Shown: positions 35,891 to 48,420, numbered from the stretch's first letter. The stretch: 64,000 nt of DNA from Bugula neritina (GCA_964035545.1 OZ037772.1:12403818-12467817), one strand, 5' to 3'. Notes: generated from the sequence alone by a model not told the origin. Made by a program: numbers and translations.

Positions 35891-38800
35891 AAGGTTTATC
35901 TCCCCTGGGTGTTTTAATCATTGTTACGAGAAAAACAATACAATAACAAGAAAATAATAAAAGTTTTTAAATTAATTATTCAATCTAAACATAACAACAT
36001 TTATAAGTTAAAAACATTTTACTTTTGTTGATTAGTTAATTTACATATGCTGTATTTTCTTTTTACACCGTTTTCTATACAATTTGTTTTTAACTAGTCT
36101 CGCCGCAATGACCAGGATTGGCAGAGTGTGTTCATAGCGCACGGTTACATTCACACGATTCAACTAGCGAACGTCATTATAGTTGCATAAAAGGTAAATA
36201 TCAGACTAAGTTGCTCAGTCAACTTACTATTGCAGCTGAGGTTATCTAGTAGAATCATACTTAGTGTCGCAAGACGCACCCTCGGCCTACGGTCCGGACA
36301 GTGTGCATCACTGCTGGTACTGTCATAATACAAAAAACAGTAAATTTGTGAACAAATTATGTCTTTCCGATACATTTCATAAAGCATACAACTAAAATGT
36401 CTGTCATGTCATTTACTCGGTCAGGAGTTGTTGATATGTTGGTCGGTATTTTCATATTCCTGGACAACTGAACTTTCAGAAATTAGCTCAAAATACTGCA
36501 CAGAATTCCCCTGTTGCTAATGTCAATCAATCATGTATGAGTCTAAAAGTGGCTCTTGGACACAGATAGCAGATGTGAGTTGCACTTTCCGGCACAACTC
36601 GATTTGATACTATTTCATGAGACTAAGATACAATTTTACCCCCTGTTCATACATTTAATGATGAATAAAGAGGGTTTTATTTCTATTAGATAAACATAAG
36701 CTAATATTTTGCTATAATAATGCTGAAATTTTATTCAAAGTTTGAGATGATGTATTTTGCAATAATGAGGACAGAGTATGTGATAGTTCTTTCTTTCTTA
36801 AATCTGAGGAAATATGATAACTGTGCTTTCGAATATAGGCAGGATTCTTTCCATATTACTTATTTTGTAGTCACTCTAGAAAAGCAGTTAGCAGAAATAT
36901 TAAACGTATGTCTTTAAAAAGAACAGATATAGAAGTTTAATTGCCGTAAATGACTTAGTGCATTTCCAGCTGAGAAAACACAGTTGGGTTGTTCTAATAC
37001 AGTTTACAGATCTAAAAGTAGCCTAACGAAACTGATATTTTCACCGTGGTTGATTCACCAGCTCACTTTTTTATCTTATATATTATTATAATTGTAGATT
37101 TGAAAATTTAGGGTTTATCTCCACATACATTTATTTAAATTTTATTATATTATGACATTTTACAAAATAAACATAATGCACAAAAAAACAAGGTTTGCAG
37201 CATTAATTAGGCTTTAAATGTTTAATTAATGTTTTAAAATGTAAAGGATTCTATAAATACAGCGCTTTTGAAATTTACACACCTGAAATTATATTTTATT
37301 GATATGACTACTCATCTGTGAAAACGCGGGATTATCAGAATGTGTTAATTCAAGCACATGATTTCTGCAGCACAACTCAACTAGTGAACCTGTTGGTAGG
37401 GGTGGACAAAACTCCCCAGTTGATCAGGGAATCGCTCCAGCAAATGAGGTAATTTGGTAGAGTTGTGCTTGTTGCAGGATTGCTCTGTAGGCAGTTTCTG
37501 TGCAGTAGTTTGCAGTTCTCAAGTCTCAGAAACATAACTCTTGACTCGAGAGTAATAAACCGCTGCACTCAGTCATCTTAAACAGGGTGCTGCTTGTAGA
37601 GTTATCCTGCAGCTACGTTTGTGAAATATTGCACATCGTGCAAGCTATGATACATTTGTAGCCCATAGTCTATTAATGCCCATTCCAACCTAAGCAGAGA
37701 ATTCTGCGAAACTATTTAAATAGAATTTTATTTTCCAAAATAATTTTCTTCGGCATCCTGAATTTTTTTCCAAGCTGCAGGCTGCCCCATCCAGTGGTCT
37801 GATTTTTGTGGCTTAAAATTTGCCAAAAATGAGGTGCAGAGTTGTGCCCTCGTGCAGGACAACTCTACAAAACGCTTTAAAATGGTGCAAAAGAGGCACC
37901 TCCTGCCATTGTAGTGCACCAGAATGGACCCGAATGCACAAAAGCAGTAAAATCTTGCATAAAATATGAAAAACCGCATGAGAATTTAAAAAAAGTCGCA
38001 TCAAAATGGCTTTCAGGGCCATCCAGGCTTCAGGATGCAGCCTAAATGCATAGAAATCAGTGGAAGCACCAATAAATTTGCGAAAGCAGCAAAAAAGGAG
38101 ATTCAGTACACCAAATTGAAACTACCTCAGTTGAAAAGCAAAATCGTTTTTTGTAGGGCTGAAAATATTTTCTGGATCAATACTGCTACAGTATGAATGC
38201 AGGTTTCATTTATCTCATTTTATCTGCTTTGTGCAGTGGTGCAGTAGGAGGTATCTTTTTTTGCAATTTCATGAGAATGTTTTTATTTTTTCAGCACGTT
38301 TTGTAGAGTTGTCCTGCACGAGGGCACAACTCTGCACCTTAATTTTGGCAAATTTTAATGCCGAATCGGTCAGTGGCAGGCAGCTTAGAAAAAATTTTAG
38401 GAAGCTGAGAAAAATTATTTTAGAAAAAAAAAATATATTTTTGAATATAATGAAATTTTAGATTGCTAAGCAGAATAACTCGCTTGAGTTGGAAAAAGGC
38501 GGCAATAATCTAAAATATCTCAATTGTCTCATAGCTTGGACAGTGTTGCAGAAATCATCACAAGCACAGCTGCAGGATTGCTCTACAAGCCACACTCCAT
38601 TGAGAGTGACTGAGTGCAGCAGCTTATTATTCTCATGTTAGAATGGTGTTCCCCAACTGTGAGAAATCAAACTACTGCACTCAAACTGCTTATGGAGCAA
38701 TCCTGCAAAAACGCATGCTTTTAGACAGAAACTAACCGGGTCACCTCAGCTGCTGGAGCGAATCCCAGATCAACTGAGGAGTGTTATCCACCCCTTGCAA

Positions 38801-40297
38801 CTGTAATACAGGTTCACCAGTTGAGTTGTGCTGCAGATATCATGTGCCTATAATAACACATTCTGACCACTAGATGGTTTCACGGATGGGTAGTCAAATC
38901 AATAAAATATAATTCCAAGTGTGTAAATTTCAAAATTGCTCTCTTTAAGAAATATTCTAATTTAAAAAACATTAATCAGATGTTTAGACCTTAATTAATG
39001 CTGTAAATCTTGTTTTCTCTGTATATTTTGCTTATATCTTTTAATATAATATTATAATAAAATTCAAATAAATGTATGGGGAGATAACTCCTGATTTTTC
39101 ATTATCTTTGGTATACACTTATATAACAATAAAAGTAAGCTGAGAAATCAACTACAGTGAAAATGTCAAATTCGTTGGTCTACTTTTAGATCCTGTGGGC
39201 TACACAAGAGAAATCAAACGCTCTTTTTCGGATGGAAATCATTTTAAGTCACATAAGACAATTCAACTTTCATATCTCTTTATTGTGAAAAAAGGCATTT
39301 TACTTAATACTCTTTCCTAAACTGCTTTTCTGTTGTAAAAACATTATTTTATGAAATAAATAAATTGAATTTTAGCATCAATATAGAGAAAAATCTAATT
39401 GTGTATTTATAAAACTGGAAGCATAAAAGAAAATCTATACATCCTCAAAATCTATAGAGTGTTTCAAGATAAAACTTCACCTATATATAATATTAAATAC
39501 AACTAGAGCCAGAAGTATGCATCGTTTTCTCACAAGGGCAAGCAACTCGTTATGTGTCAATTTTCTAGCAGTGACGCGTTGCCATTCCATACAACCGGCA
39601 GCAACCATTGTACACTTATTTGCTTTGTATCATGACTACTGACCATAGGTATCTTACAAGCTAAATATATTTTATTAGTTCAATTATCAACGGTTTGTTT
39701 ATTTAAAAAATCTTACATATTTGCCACATAAAAGAGTGATCATACATATAGAGAAAATGCTATTTTGTCACCAAATCGAGCAAACAGCAGGGGATTCGGC
39801 AACTAAATGTGTAAGGACTAGATATATCCTACGATAAGTACTTTGTTATTTGAATTATGACAGTACCAGCAGTGATATACACTGTCTGGACCGTAGGCCA
39901 AGGGTGCGTCTTGCGACACTAAGTACGATTCAACTAGATAACCTCAGCTGCATTAGTAAGTTGACTGAACAACTTAGTCTGATATTTACCTTTAATGTAA
40001 CTATAAAGATCGCTAGTTGATTCGTGTGAATGTAACCGTGCGCTATAAACACACTCTGCCAAAGCGATGGTTTGCGCCAATATTAGTTCAATTTCAACTG
40101 CGTTAAAAACGGTGTTCAAGATTGTCATAGTTTATGTAAACTGTTGAACTAATAAAAATAATAAATTATTATTATTCAATCGTTTTATTATTCAATTAAA
40201 ATCATTTTTAAATTTACTCTTAATTATTTTTCTGATTTTTATATAGCAAATTTCATTGCAAACACAACTAAAAACACACCATGGGAGATAAACCCTA
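35891..40297. mobile_element. 4.4-kb imperfect palindrome (foldback or long-TIR element)
   Basis: The two halves are inverted copies of each other about a centre near 38.09 kb. Matching pairs include the ends (GGTTTATCTCCC at 35893 against GGGAGATAAACC at 40283), a block with CGTAGGC/GCCTACG (about 36230-36330 against 39860-39950), a block with GATCTAAAAGTAG (37010 against 39185), TTTATCTCCACATACATTTA (37113 against 39065-39085) and a perfect 43-base match (37832-37874 against 38297-38339). The arms differ by substitutions and small indels, so the duplication is not recent. No transposase-like frame of useful length is present. The best reading is a non-autonomous foldback transposon or a decayed long-TIR DNA element. 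A clear target-site duplication is not visible. Confidence 0.82.
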
Positions 40298-40299
40298 AA

Positions 40300-41340
40300 A
40301 CTTTGATTGTTTCGATAATAATGTATTGCAAGTTCCAATATAACATAATGGACAGCGTGAATAAAATTAGTTTGAGCAGTACGAGTATTCTTAAAAGTCT
40401 AATTTTTTAGTAATAAATAGTTTGGTGAGTTAAACCAACACTAAGACATGTTTTCCATTGCTGTGATAGTTGTGTTACATATGTCCCTGTCAAATTGGTG
40501 TAACAAAAATAAACTCCCTATATAAAACCATGAAAAAATAAACTATATTGTTTTAAAAACTCACTAAAAAAACTTTCAAATTTTAGAAAACTGCATATTA
40601 TTAAATGATAAGCGAATTAATTATTCTAATAACATTACTTTTTTAGGCGTAGAAATAGTTGAAAGTTTAAATGGGAGCTGCCGCATCTCATACCTACTTT
40701 TACAAATCAGACCGCTTGGTGGATCAATATACGTTGTTCTGAACATCGCCCTCAAAAAGTTTTACTTTTAATTTATATCGTGCTTTTATCAATTCCAAGT
40801 TAAATTATTGTGCAGAGGCTCGCGGGGAAATCATGCAGCTAATAAACATCTAAAAATAATTTTTATCTTTCAAAAAAGGTAATGGGCATTTTGAACAAAA
40901 ACCTTTTAACCTTTTAACTAGCCGTCGACGCCTTTATTTGTTAAGCATAAAGTACTGCCCATATACCATATCCCAGATTTACCGGTTTAGAGTGCTAAAG
41001 AATGCTCATTCAAATTTCTATTTCAGTAATTTTCAGCCCATATCCTCTATCAATACTCATCAATCAGTCATAAACATTTTCCTCACTCTGAATGATCAAT
41101 ATTAATAACGATTATAACAATTATAGTCATTTTAATTATAGCATGCCTAATATTTATTGTAGAGTTGTCTTCTTAATCCGCAAAATGTTAACTTCTATTC
41201 TTTCGAGCAATAACTTTATTCAAAAAATGACGTAATTTTATTAAAAATAGAAAATTTAATTTAAAATTAATGTAATTAAAATAAAATTTTCACAACAGTT
41301 CTTTAAGACATAGTTTGTTAGCGCGCATCGAACAATTGTC
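40300..41340. other. Gene-free interval upstream of RPL28
   Basis: AT-rich, no convincing frame or RNA. It includes the likely promoter of RPL28 at its right end. Confidence 0.5.
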
Positions 41341-41356
41341 GGGACAGTAAATTGGT

Positions 41357-41383
41357 CTTTTCCGGCCATACATCAACCGCGAG
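41357..41383 (+). promoter_or_regulatory. 5'-TOP-like start and untranslated exon 1 of RPL28
   Basis: CTTTTCC at 41357 is a pyrimidine tract of the 5'-TOP kind that marks transcription starts of ribosomal-protein genes. The short exon would end at 41383 (GAG before GTGAGT), and the acceptor TTGCAG lies directly before the ATG at 41767. An inverted CCAAT (ATTGG) lies just before it. Transcription start is inferred from the motif. Confidence 0.5.
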
Positions 41384-41766
41384 GTGAGTGAATTTTTTTT
41401 CTTTATAACTTTTCTCGTCGTTATTCTGGTATAATTGTAATAATATGAGTATCATTTATTCCGCGTATCTGCTAAAAGTATATAATAAAATTAAAATGAG
41501 ATGTTTGGCATCCAAATGAAAGTCAAAGCGTTTTCATTGTCAATCAGACTGAGACAATAGACATACTCATGCTGAAGAGTGATGAGGCATCGAGTTCCAT
41601 GACTCCTTGCGATAACAATGTGTGAAGCAAAATTAGCACTGGAAGTATATTTACTTTAACATTTACCTTGTGCACAGCTGACGGCCCTATTCATACAGTG
41701 ATGGCTATTTTGAATTCTTAATTCTTCTAGATTGTCTCATATTTTCTTGTAATTCTCAACTTGCAG

Positions 41767-42752
41767 ATGGCAAACGTATCTTCAGCTCTCCAGTGGTCTG
41801 TAATTAGAAAGAGTTCCTGCTTTCTCATCAAGAGAAATGGCAAGAACTACACAAAGGTAACAGTAATAACTTAACAACTTCACAGTAGGAGTACCGAGTT
41901 CACTTTCATGTTGTCCTCTTCAACTAGCCTACATGTATCTGTAACTTGTGATCTTGTAGGAGCCAAGTAACCTGCGAGGAGTAAACTCCTACAGGTATAA
42001 CGGTTTGGTGCAGGAGAAGACAGTCGGTGTTGAGGCTAGTGCTGATGGCAAGGGTGTCACTCTAGTCACCAAGAATAAGAACATAGTAAGTATGATTCAT
42101 TCAGAGAATGGTCCTCCGGAACTCGTACCTGCTTCCTAAAAATATATTCCTAAACGCGTTACCTTTCAGTAACACACATTCCTTAGTTTTGTTTTACAAT
42201 CTTAGCTTCTGTATAGTTATAGTCATACTCACTGATTGTATAGTTTCTAGTAATACTCACTCTATAGTTTATAGTCGTACTCACTGATTGTATAGTTTAT
42301 AGTCACACTCACTGATTGTATAGTTTATAGTCATAGTCACTGGTTGTATAGTTTATAGACGTACTCACTGATTGTAGAACAAACCAGTCAAGAGTCACAC
42401 TCGTATTCCACTCAAGAAGAATAACTCCAGGCGTGCTTTCAAAACTATCATGAAGACCTTGAAAGGTCAAGGATACCGAAAAGACTTGCAGACGGTAAGA
42501 ATTGCATCACTTCCTGTTGTTCTTCCTACTATCATATCTGACTACTGCTAGTTGTCACACCAGCAGTACTCTTACTACCAGCAAGTGCAGTGATACTAGT
42601 ACTGCTACTCTACTGCTACTACTACTACTCTACTGCTGCTAATCAGACTGAATAAAGTCGTGCTAACTCATATATTGTTTCTCTTGTAGCCTGCATTGAG
42701 ACGAGCCTCTACCATCCTGAGAACACAGAAGAATGCTGCCCAGAAAGCTTAG
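41767..42752 (+). CDS. RPL28: 60S ribosomal protein L28 (eL28)
   Basis: Four coding exons: 41767-41856, 41960-42085, 42378-42494 and 42690-42752, all phase 0 with GT-AG borders, giving 131 residues (human about 137). [19 protein letters not shown], the [14 protein letters not shown] segment and ADGKGV are diagnostic for eL28, a eukaryote-specific protein of the large ribosomal subunit. The C-terminal basic tail is a little shorter than in vertebrates. An untranslated first exon with a TOP-like start precedes it. The polyadenylation signal AATAAA is at 42801. The intron at 42086-42377 carries short diverged repeats around ACTCACTGATTGTATAGTTT. Confidence 0.97.
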
Positions 42753-42800
42753 AATCATCACTCTTGGAATTGATCTTTTCTGTAGTTGATTTTTTACTCG

Positions 42801-42806
42801 AATAAA
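42801..42806 (+). terminator. RPL28 polyadenylation signal
   Basis: AATAAA 49 bases after the stop codon, a typical spacing for a short ribosomal-protein 3' end. Confidence 0.75.
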
Positions 42807-42809
42807 ATG

Positions 42810-44190
42810 TTGAAAATCTATGAACGTTGTGTAATAATTTACCCAACTATGGTTATAATATCTTGCACGCAGCAAATGTAAGTCTCGCTAGAACGCTCAG
42901 TTTTGTACTAGGCTGATAGTAGAGAATCATTGTATAATATTCTAAGTATAATACTTGAATAGCTGGTTCAGTCTCACGCTTGTGCTATTCTGTGCCAGTT
43001 GAACTAGAAACTGGTTGTGGTGTGCAAAATGACTCAGAACTGTGAAGTTAATATAATATTATAAAGATGAATAATTTAGAGCTCAATAAAATGTATACAG
43101 GTGGAGGTGCAGAATTGCAACAAGCCTGTAAGGACAAGAATAAAAAAATATTCAGATAATACAAATGCTGTTTGTACAGTGTTCACTGTAGTACTACAAT
43201 ATTGCCTGAGCTGTGGTAATATGGCAGCATTGCCATTATATATATTGCCATAGCATGAAGCTAAATTCACTGCAATAATAATTCACCATGAGGTAGGCAT
43301 GACCAATTTAGAGTTGTGTCCTTTTCTTCAGTTAGAGGTATTGTCGCCATGTATTTTATATACTGGCCACAAATATTATTATGAGCCAATGGGATCAATG
43401 GTAAACGCTTTTTCACGATTACACTAATTTTTTTTCTACAATACATTAATGGTTTTTTTATTAAACATCAACTTCAAGTCCTATTTTTTTTCCTATTATA
43501 ATTATTAGTATTATAGCTCTGATACTGATAACATTTTAAAAACAGTAAGTAAGGAACCACTTAATGAAGTTTCAAATTATTATTTAGTTTTTTTCAGTGT
43601 AGGCATTTTTTCTTCCACTCGCTGTCTGATTCCGAAAACGACGACATTCACTTTGACTTTCAGATTCAGATTGGCCTTGGGATCCGGATTGTCAAACTGA
43701 AACTCAAAGTCAATGTCAATCTGAATCAGTGAATGTCATTGTGGTACTGATAGTGTTTGTCATTGTGATAATCATAATAAAGTTAAATGACTGCCAGTGT
43801 CACTATCTTTGTAATTGTCCTTTACACTTACAGTTTACTCATTCTGATTGAGTTTGACAAATGAAATTACTTTGAGAATAACATTTATTTTTTACAATAA
43901 TTATAATTATAATATTATTTAATTATCATTATCACTATCAGTGAGTATCACCATCAATATAAATATGACAATGAAATTGAATATGATAGTAATGATCATG
44001 AAGAGGAAGCATATTTACCAGATTTGAATGCAACAGCAATGAAATTGAATGAATGAATTAATGAATAAGATTTCAATTTGTGAGCTACTAGTATCAGTAC
44101 GAGTATTAGATAACAATGACCATCACAATGTGAAAGGTTTATTTTGATGCTTTCCTTTTGGTAGTTATATGCAATTGCAACTATAAGTAC
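42810..44190. other. Intergenic stretch between RPL28 and PFDN6
   Basis: AT-rich with short imperfect inverted repeats around 43640-43740 (CATTCACTTTGACTTTCAGA against an inverted partner) and CAT/ATT-rich low complexity. No gene seen. Confidence 0.5.
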
Positions 44191-44199
44191 CAGATCAAA

Positions 44200-45749
44200 A
44201 TGGCCTCTAAAAGTCCGCAGGAGCGACTTCAAGCTGAGTTGAATGAACTAAAAAAAGTGCAAAGAGGTATGTTTGATTGCCTAACTTTAGTCTTAGCCTT
44301 TGGTATTTATTCAGTTTTAGTTAACTTTACCTTTCACTTCAACTCTCACTATCTGTGTCAATGTATACCATTTATAACTGCTATAACTATAAGCCATTCT
44401 TATTTTCTATTCAAAACTGTATATACTTTAAATATTGAAGTCAATTTGCCAGTACAGCAATCTATAATATTATATTTATAAACGTCACTCTGATTGTAAA
44501 TGATAAACCCTCTACAACTGAATAACAGCATCGGTGTCAAAAAGTTAATAACTCAAAGTTTATATGATGGTACCGTGCAGTAGACTATTGTAGAACTTGA
44601 GCAGAATGTGACTTTATATTCGCCACGATTGTGTATGATTGCTGTAGTTGTACAATATTCTTCTATTTAATGTTATTTTCATACTAGTTTTTCAAATAAG
44701 TTAGTCAATCTGCTGTAGACTTGCAGAAGGCAACTGAATCAAGACAGACTCTAGACGCACAGTTGAACGAGAACAAACTCGTGAAAGAGGAGCTAGATCT
44801 AGTAAAGGACAACACTAAAGTCTACAAATTGATAGGTCAGGATCATACTTTGTAGCATCTGCAGTCTGAAAAACCGGGTGGAGGTTATGCCTCACCTTCC
44901 TTTTTTACAACAGTAGGAATAGTGTTTGAGCTAGACTAGCGGAGAGTTATCACCTCTTATGTAATATTGGAAATTTCAGGGAAAACTAAGTTTATTTGTG
45001 ACACTTAAATGGCTAGTAACTTCAGGATTTTACCAAATCAAGTATAATACTAATAGTTTCCATGTAGATAAAGGTATCACCTCACTATTCAAACATCTTC
45101 TCGTTATAAACTAGTTAACTGTTACTAGAAGTTATATCAACTAGAAATTGTCTTCTCTTGTACTGTCAGGTCCAGCTCTGGTGCAGCAACCTCTAGTGGA
45201 GGCCAGACAGAACGTCAGTAAACGGATAGAGTACATCTCAGCTGAACTGTGAGTCTGTTTGTATCTCACCTTGACAGCGTTTGTTCTGATTGGATGCCTT
45301 TCACCCAATCATGTTTAAAGGCCTTTTTCAGACCTTTTCATGCAGTAAAAACTCTTAGTATTAGCATGTCTGTGTTATAGTATTAGCATTATATTATACC
45401 AAGTAGCTAATATTGCAATATTGTGTATTATATATTATATTAATATTTTATAGCATTTGAACTCTTTCTTCAAATGGAATTGCCAAGATTTTTAGTCAGG
45501 ACTTATTGTCTCTTTATAATGCTTTATTTTGTTCTAGAATGAGTCCTATATAATTGTAGATAGAATTGTTTATATCTATGCACTGAGTCGTATATATAAT
45601 TTCTAGATAGAATAATTTATATTTGTAGAAAGCGCAAGGAAGAGCAAGTGAAAGATCTGCAGAAGAAACAAGATGGCTGCCAGGAAAGCATGGCGAAACT
45701 GAAACAGGAATTTGACCAGCTGCCTCCCCAGCCCGCTGCCAATGCATAG
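44200..45749 (+). CDS. PFDN6: Prefoldin subunit 6
   Basis: Four exons: 44200-44266, 44719-44835, 45170-45248 and 45629-45749, with phases 1, 1, 2 and GT-AG borders, giving 127 residues (human 129). It is a beta-type prefoldin: an N-terminal coiled-coil helix (ERLQAELNELKKVQRDLQKA), the central hairpins with LNENKLVKEELDLV and VYKLIGPALVQQ, then a second helix (KRIEYISAELKRKEEQVKDL) ending in a short Pro/Ala tail. Prefoldin is a jellyfish-shaped hexamer in the cytosol that passes unfolded actin and tubulin to the CCT chaperonin. The gene converges with the SOCS-box gene. AATAAA at 46030 is a likely polyadenylation signal. Confidence 0.96.
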
Positions 45750-46755
45750 ACTTCACTAAATATGCACCAACATAGTCTTATTTGACGGAGTTATCTCCCT
45801 GTTATAAATAGGCTAATATCTTAGCTTAAGTGTTTACAGAAAGAACAAATGTTGATTCGCTGTTTACAACTAGAGAGAGACAATCGGAGTAAATATCACA
45901 GTCTAGCTGAGCTCATTTACAGTTTGTTCAAAAGGTTGGACTCTGTAAACGTCTTTGGTGTGTTTATCCTTGGCTATTTCTGGCTTTACAACCTAGTTGT
46001 GTTTTACTGTAATTATCATTTTTAATTTTAATAAAAATATTAAATTTTCAGAGCATTTTTCATTCTTCCACAAGGTAATAGATCTATGCAATTTAATAGG
46101 TTGCATTTGTCAACACATGTATAATTATTTAGTGCAATAAGTTGCAGCACCAATGTTTTTCCAACAAATGCTGGTCCAGTTCATATTAGTTTGATTACTA
46201 CGACTCAACTGATTGGCTACTATTATCACATATTTGGTATAATTGGTTACAACCAACAAATGAAAATAAGCTTGCATACTAGTTGCTTCGCTTGCTACTA
46301 GTTGGCCAATCGAGGACTATATGACATTTTACATAATTAACAACTAAAGGCTCAATAACTATCATGCAACACGAATTATAACTATTTGAGATGGTTAATA
46401 TTTGTACTAAATTCTACAAGAAGACGATTCCTTATTTCAATCATCAACTTCCTACCTATTATATTCCTTTTATAATTGCAGTGTTTTACATAAATCCCTT
46501 ATATTTGTAATTTTACAAAATATTTTCCTGCAGAGAGTGTAACAGAAGTATACCATATATATCACAGCATATTAAAAATAAAATATAATATAAATAAATA
46601 TGACTAAAATTAATTGGCAGTTATTGCTATAAAATTATCAACTTTTGCACGATTTTGTTTTTTGATCACAGCAGATTAGGACACATCAGTATAAAATATA
46701 GCATCTTTATATAAAATATTATTAAATACAAATAGGTTGACTAGATAAGGTACAT
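45750..46755. other. Convergent 3' intergenic interval
   Basis: It holds the 3' ends of PFDN6 (plus) and the SOCS-box gene (minus). AT-rich. One AGTTATCTCCCT motif occurs at 45788. No gene seen. Confidence 0.5.
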
Positions 46756-47769
46756 TTACACTTGGGATGACAGCCAATCATCTTTCAGCAGCCACTTGAG
46801 ATGAGGCAGCGAGTCATCGGCATCAACGACAGCGCTGTAGTCAACATCATACCTTCTCTTTATGTCGTACGTAACGTCATAGCTTAGTCTCTTGAAACCG
46901 GAGAAGAATTGATTAGCAATAGATGGATTAAGAAACCTCAGACCGACATAGTCTTGTAGAAGGCGGGGAAGGGGGAGCTTATAGCAGTCCCGCACCACAT
47001 CTACATTACTCAGTCTACTACGGATCTTCAGTCTACACAGCTGCTGCAGGCTCAGGGGGTTCTCCTTAGCCTTACATATCAGCTTGTCAAACTTCTTGTT
47101 GACGGGGCGCTGGTCGTCCGCACAGTTGACGTGCTGACACACAATTCCTATCTCAATCATGGCTAGAGCAATAGGCAGCATCTCCTCGTCATAAGAGCTG
47201 GATACAATATAGGCCAGAGTGCACGGCGGCATGCAGGCTATCAGATAGAGCAAGTTCCGCGCCCCCCGGTAGTGGTGGTAGTTCACCGCAAACCTGAACG
47301 CCGGCACCATGAAGCTGTTAGACTTTGCCTCGGGATACAATCGGATAAAATTGTACAAAATTGCCGACTTGAAGCTAGATGCTTGCTCCAGATACCGTAA
47401 CAGCTTCTCTTGCACGGGTTTACTGAATCCTACGAGTAGTACTAACTCAATGTAGTTTCGCAGCAAATCTCGTTCTTTCTCTAAAGAAAAGTCCGTTGGT
47501 TTCAAAATAGTGAGCACTACGGACAGGAAGTAACGAATGTTGCCACATCGCAACTCATTTCCCATCCTTTTCGTGTCAAAACGCTTGTAAACAACGGACA
47601 AGGCTTTCTTCAGTGTCGCAACAACTGCTTCCTCTCCCTTGTCAAAGTACCCCGAGTGAAAGAGTTCCTCTAACAGATCAGAATCCTCCTGAATCATCGG
47701 CATTGTGATACGACCTTCACCCAGGCACTGCAGAGAAAATGTCTTCTCTGAAGCTTCCCTCTCGCCCAT
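46756..47769 (-). CDS. SOCS-box protein (putative Cullin-5 E3 substrate receptor)
   Basis: A single coding exon of 337 residues from the ATG at 47769. The in-frame ATG at 47784 is less likely, because TTTTGTAG just before AAACATGG is a good 3' splice site. An untranslated exon near 48341-48420 ends in a GTAAGT donor (48335-48340 on the plus strand). Residues about 237-277 form a clear SOCS box: PLSLQQLCRLKIRSRL (elongin BC box) and LPLPRLLQDYVGL (Cul5 box). The preceding 230 residues are helical with alternating hydrophobics and could be degenerate ankyrin-like repeats as in ASB proteins, but I cannot name the recognition domain. About 60 residues follow the SOCS box, which is usually C-terminal. 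Known SOCS-box proteins bring targets to Cullin-5 ubiquitin ligases. Confidence 0.85.
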   Translation of the reverse strand: MGEREASEKTFSLQCLGEGRITMPMIQEDSDLLEELFHSGYFDKGEEAVVATLKKALSVVYKRFDTKRMGNELRCGNIRYFLSVVLTILKPTDFSLEKERDLLRNYIELVLLVGFSKPVQEKLLRYLEQASSFKSAILYNFIRLYPEAKSNSFMVPAFRFAVNYHHYRGARNLLYLIACMPPCTLAYIVSSSYDEEMLPIALAMIEIGIVCQHVNCADDQRPVNKKFDKLICKAKENPLSLQQLCRLKIRSRLSNVDVVRDCYKLPLPRLLQDYVGLRFLNPSIANQFFSGFKRLSYDVTYDIKRRYDVDYSAVVDADDSLPHLKWLLKDDWLSSQV

Positions 47770-48340
47770 GTTTCTACAAAACATCGCGATTACATTTTAG
47801 TAAGAAACCAGACACAAAGTAGATATAATTTTAGTATCTCCTACACAAGAGAGAGATAGTTTAGGAACGGCTTAGTCTAACCACCATTATTTAAAAGAAA
47901 TGAATAGTTATAGGAAGATGAAATGTTCAACATGTATTATAATAATATGCATAAAGCATATTTTACTTTTTAAATTTATAAAGTGTCTTCTTTAAGTAAC
48001 TACATCTTAATGATTCACCCAATTCTAGAGTTGTTAGCAGAAAAAACCCAGTATAAATATCAATGGAACGGACTACCAATAAACACAGCAACTATCCAAC
48101 TGAGCGGCATTGCGTCATTTTTAAAGTGTATTTATACTTTTAAATATCAAAATCTTAGCAGACTAGACCTTGCAAGGTGATGCAGAGATTTATTAACTGA
48201 ATTTATTTAAAACTGCTTTTGAGTGAACTAGTTTACCCAATCAGCACAATTATATGCCTATATTTGCTATACATGGCTCCCATTCCAACGCATCAAATCA
48301 AAGCAAGAAGAAATATCAGGTATTACACAGTTGTACTTAC

Positions 48341-48420
48341 ACGTGGCAGGAGTTGGTCTTAAGAATAGTGGTGAAGGATGTTGGTAGGTATGGTTGCCTT
48401 TCTTAGAAAGTGTCAACAGA
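48341..48420 (-). other. Likely 5' untranslated exon of the SOCS-box gene
   Basis: On the minus strand, CCTGCCACGT precedes GTAAGT at 48340-48335, a consensus donor. The matching acceptor TTTTGTAG lies just before the coding ATG at 47769. The upstream limit is unknown. Confidence 0.5.

Noticed and set aside
41384-41766. C/D-box snoRNA in RPL28 intron 1
   Set aside because: A GTGATGA C-box-like string occurs near 41578, but no CTGA at the right distance and no terminal stem is seen.
44158-44481. 107-codon open frame across the PFDN6 first exon
   Set aside because: It reads through the GTATGT donor at 44267; the conserved PFDN6 sequence continues in the exon at 44719.
47770-47784. Upstream ATG of the SOCS-box gene
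   Set aside because: The bases form TTTTGTAG, a good 3' splice site matched to a donor at 48340, so this ATG probably lies in an intron.
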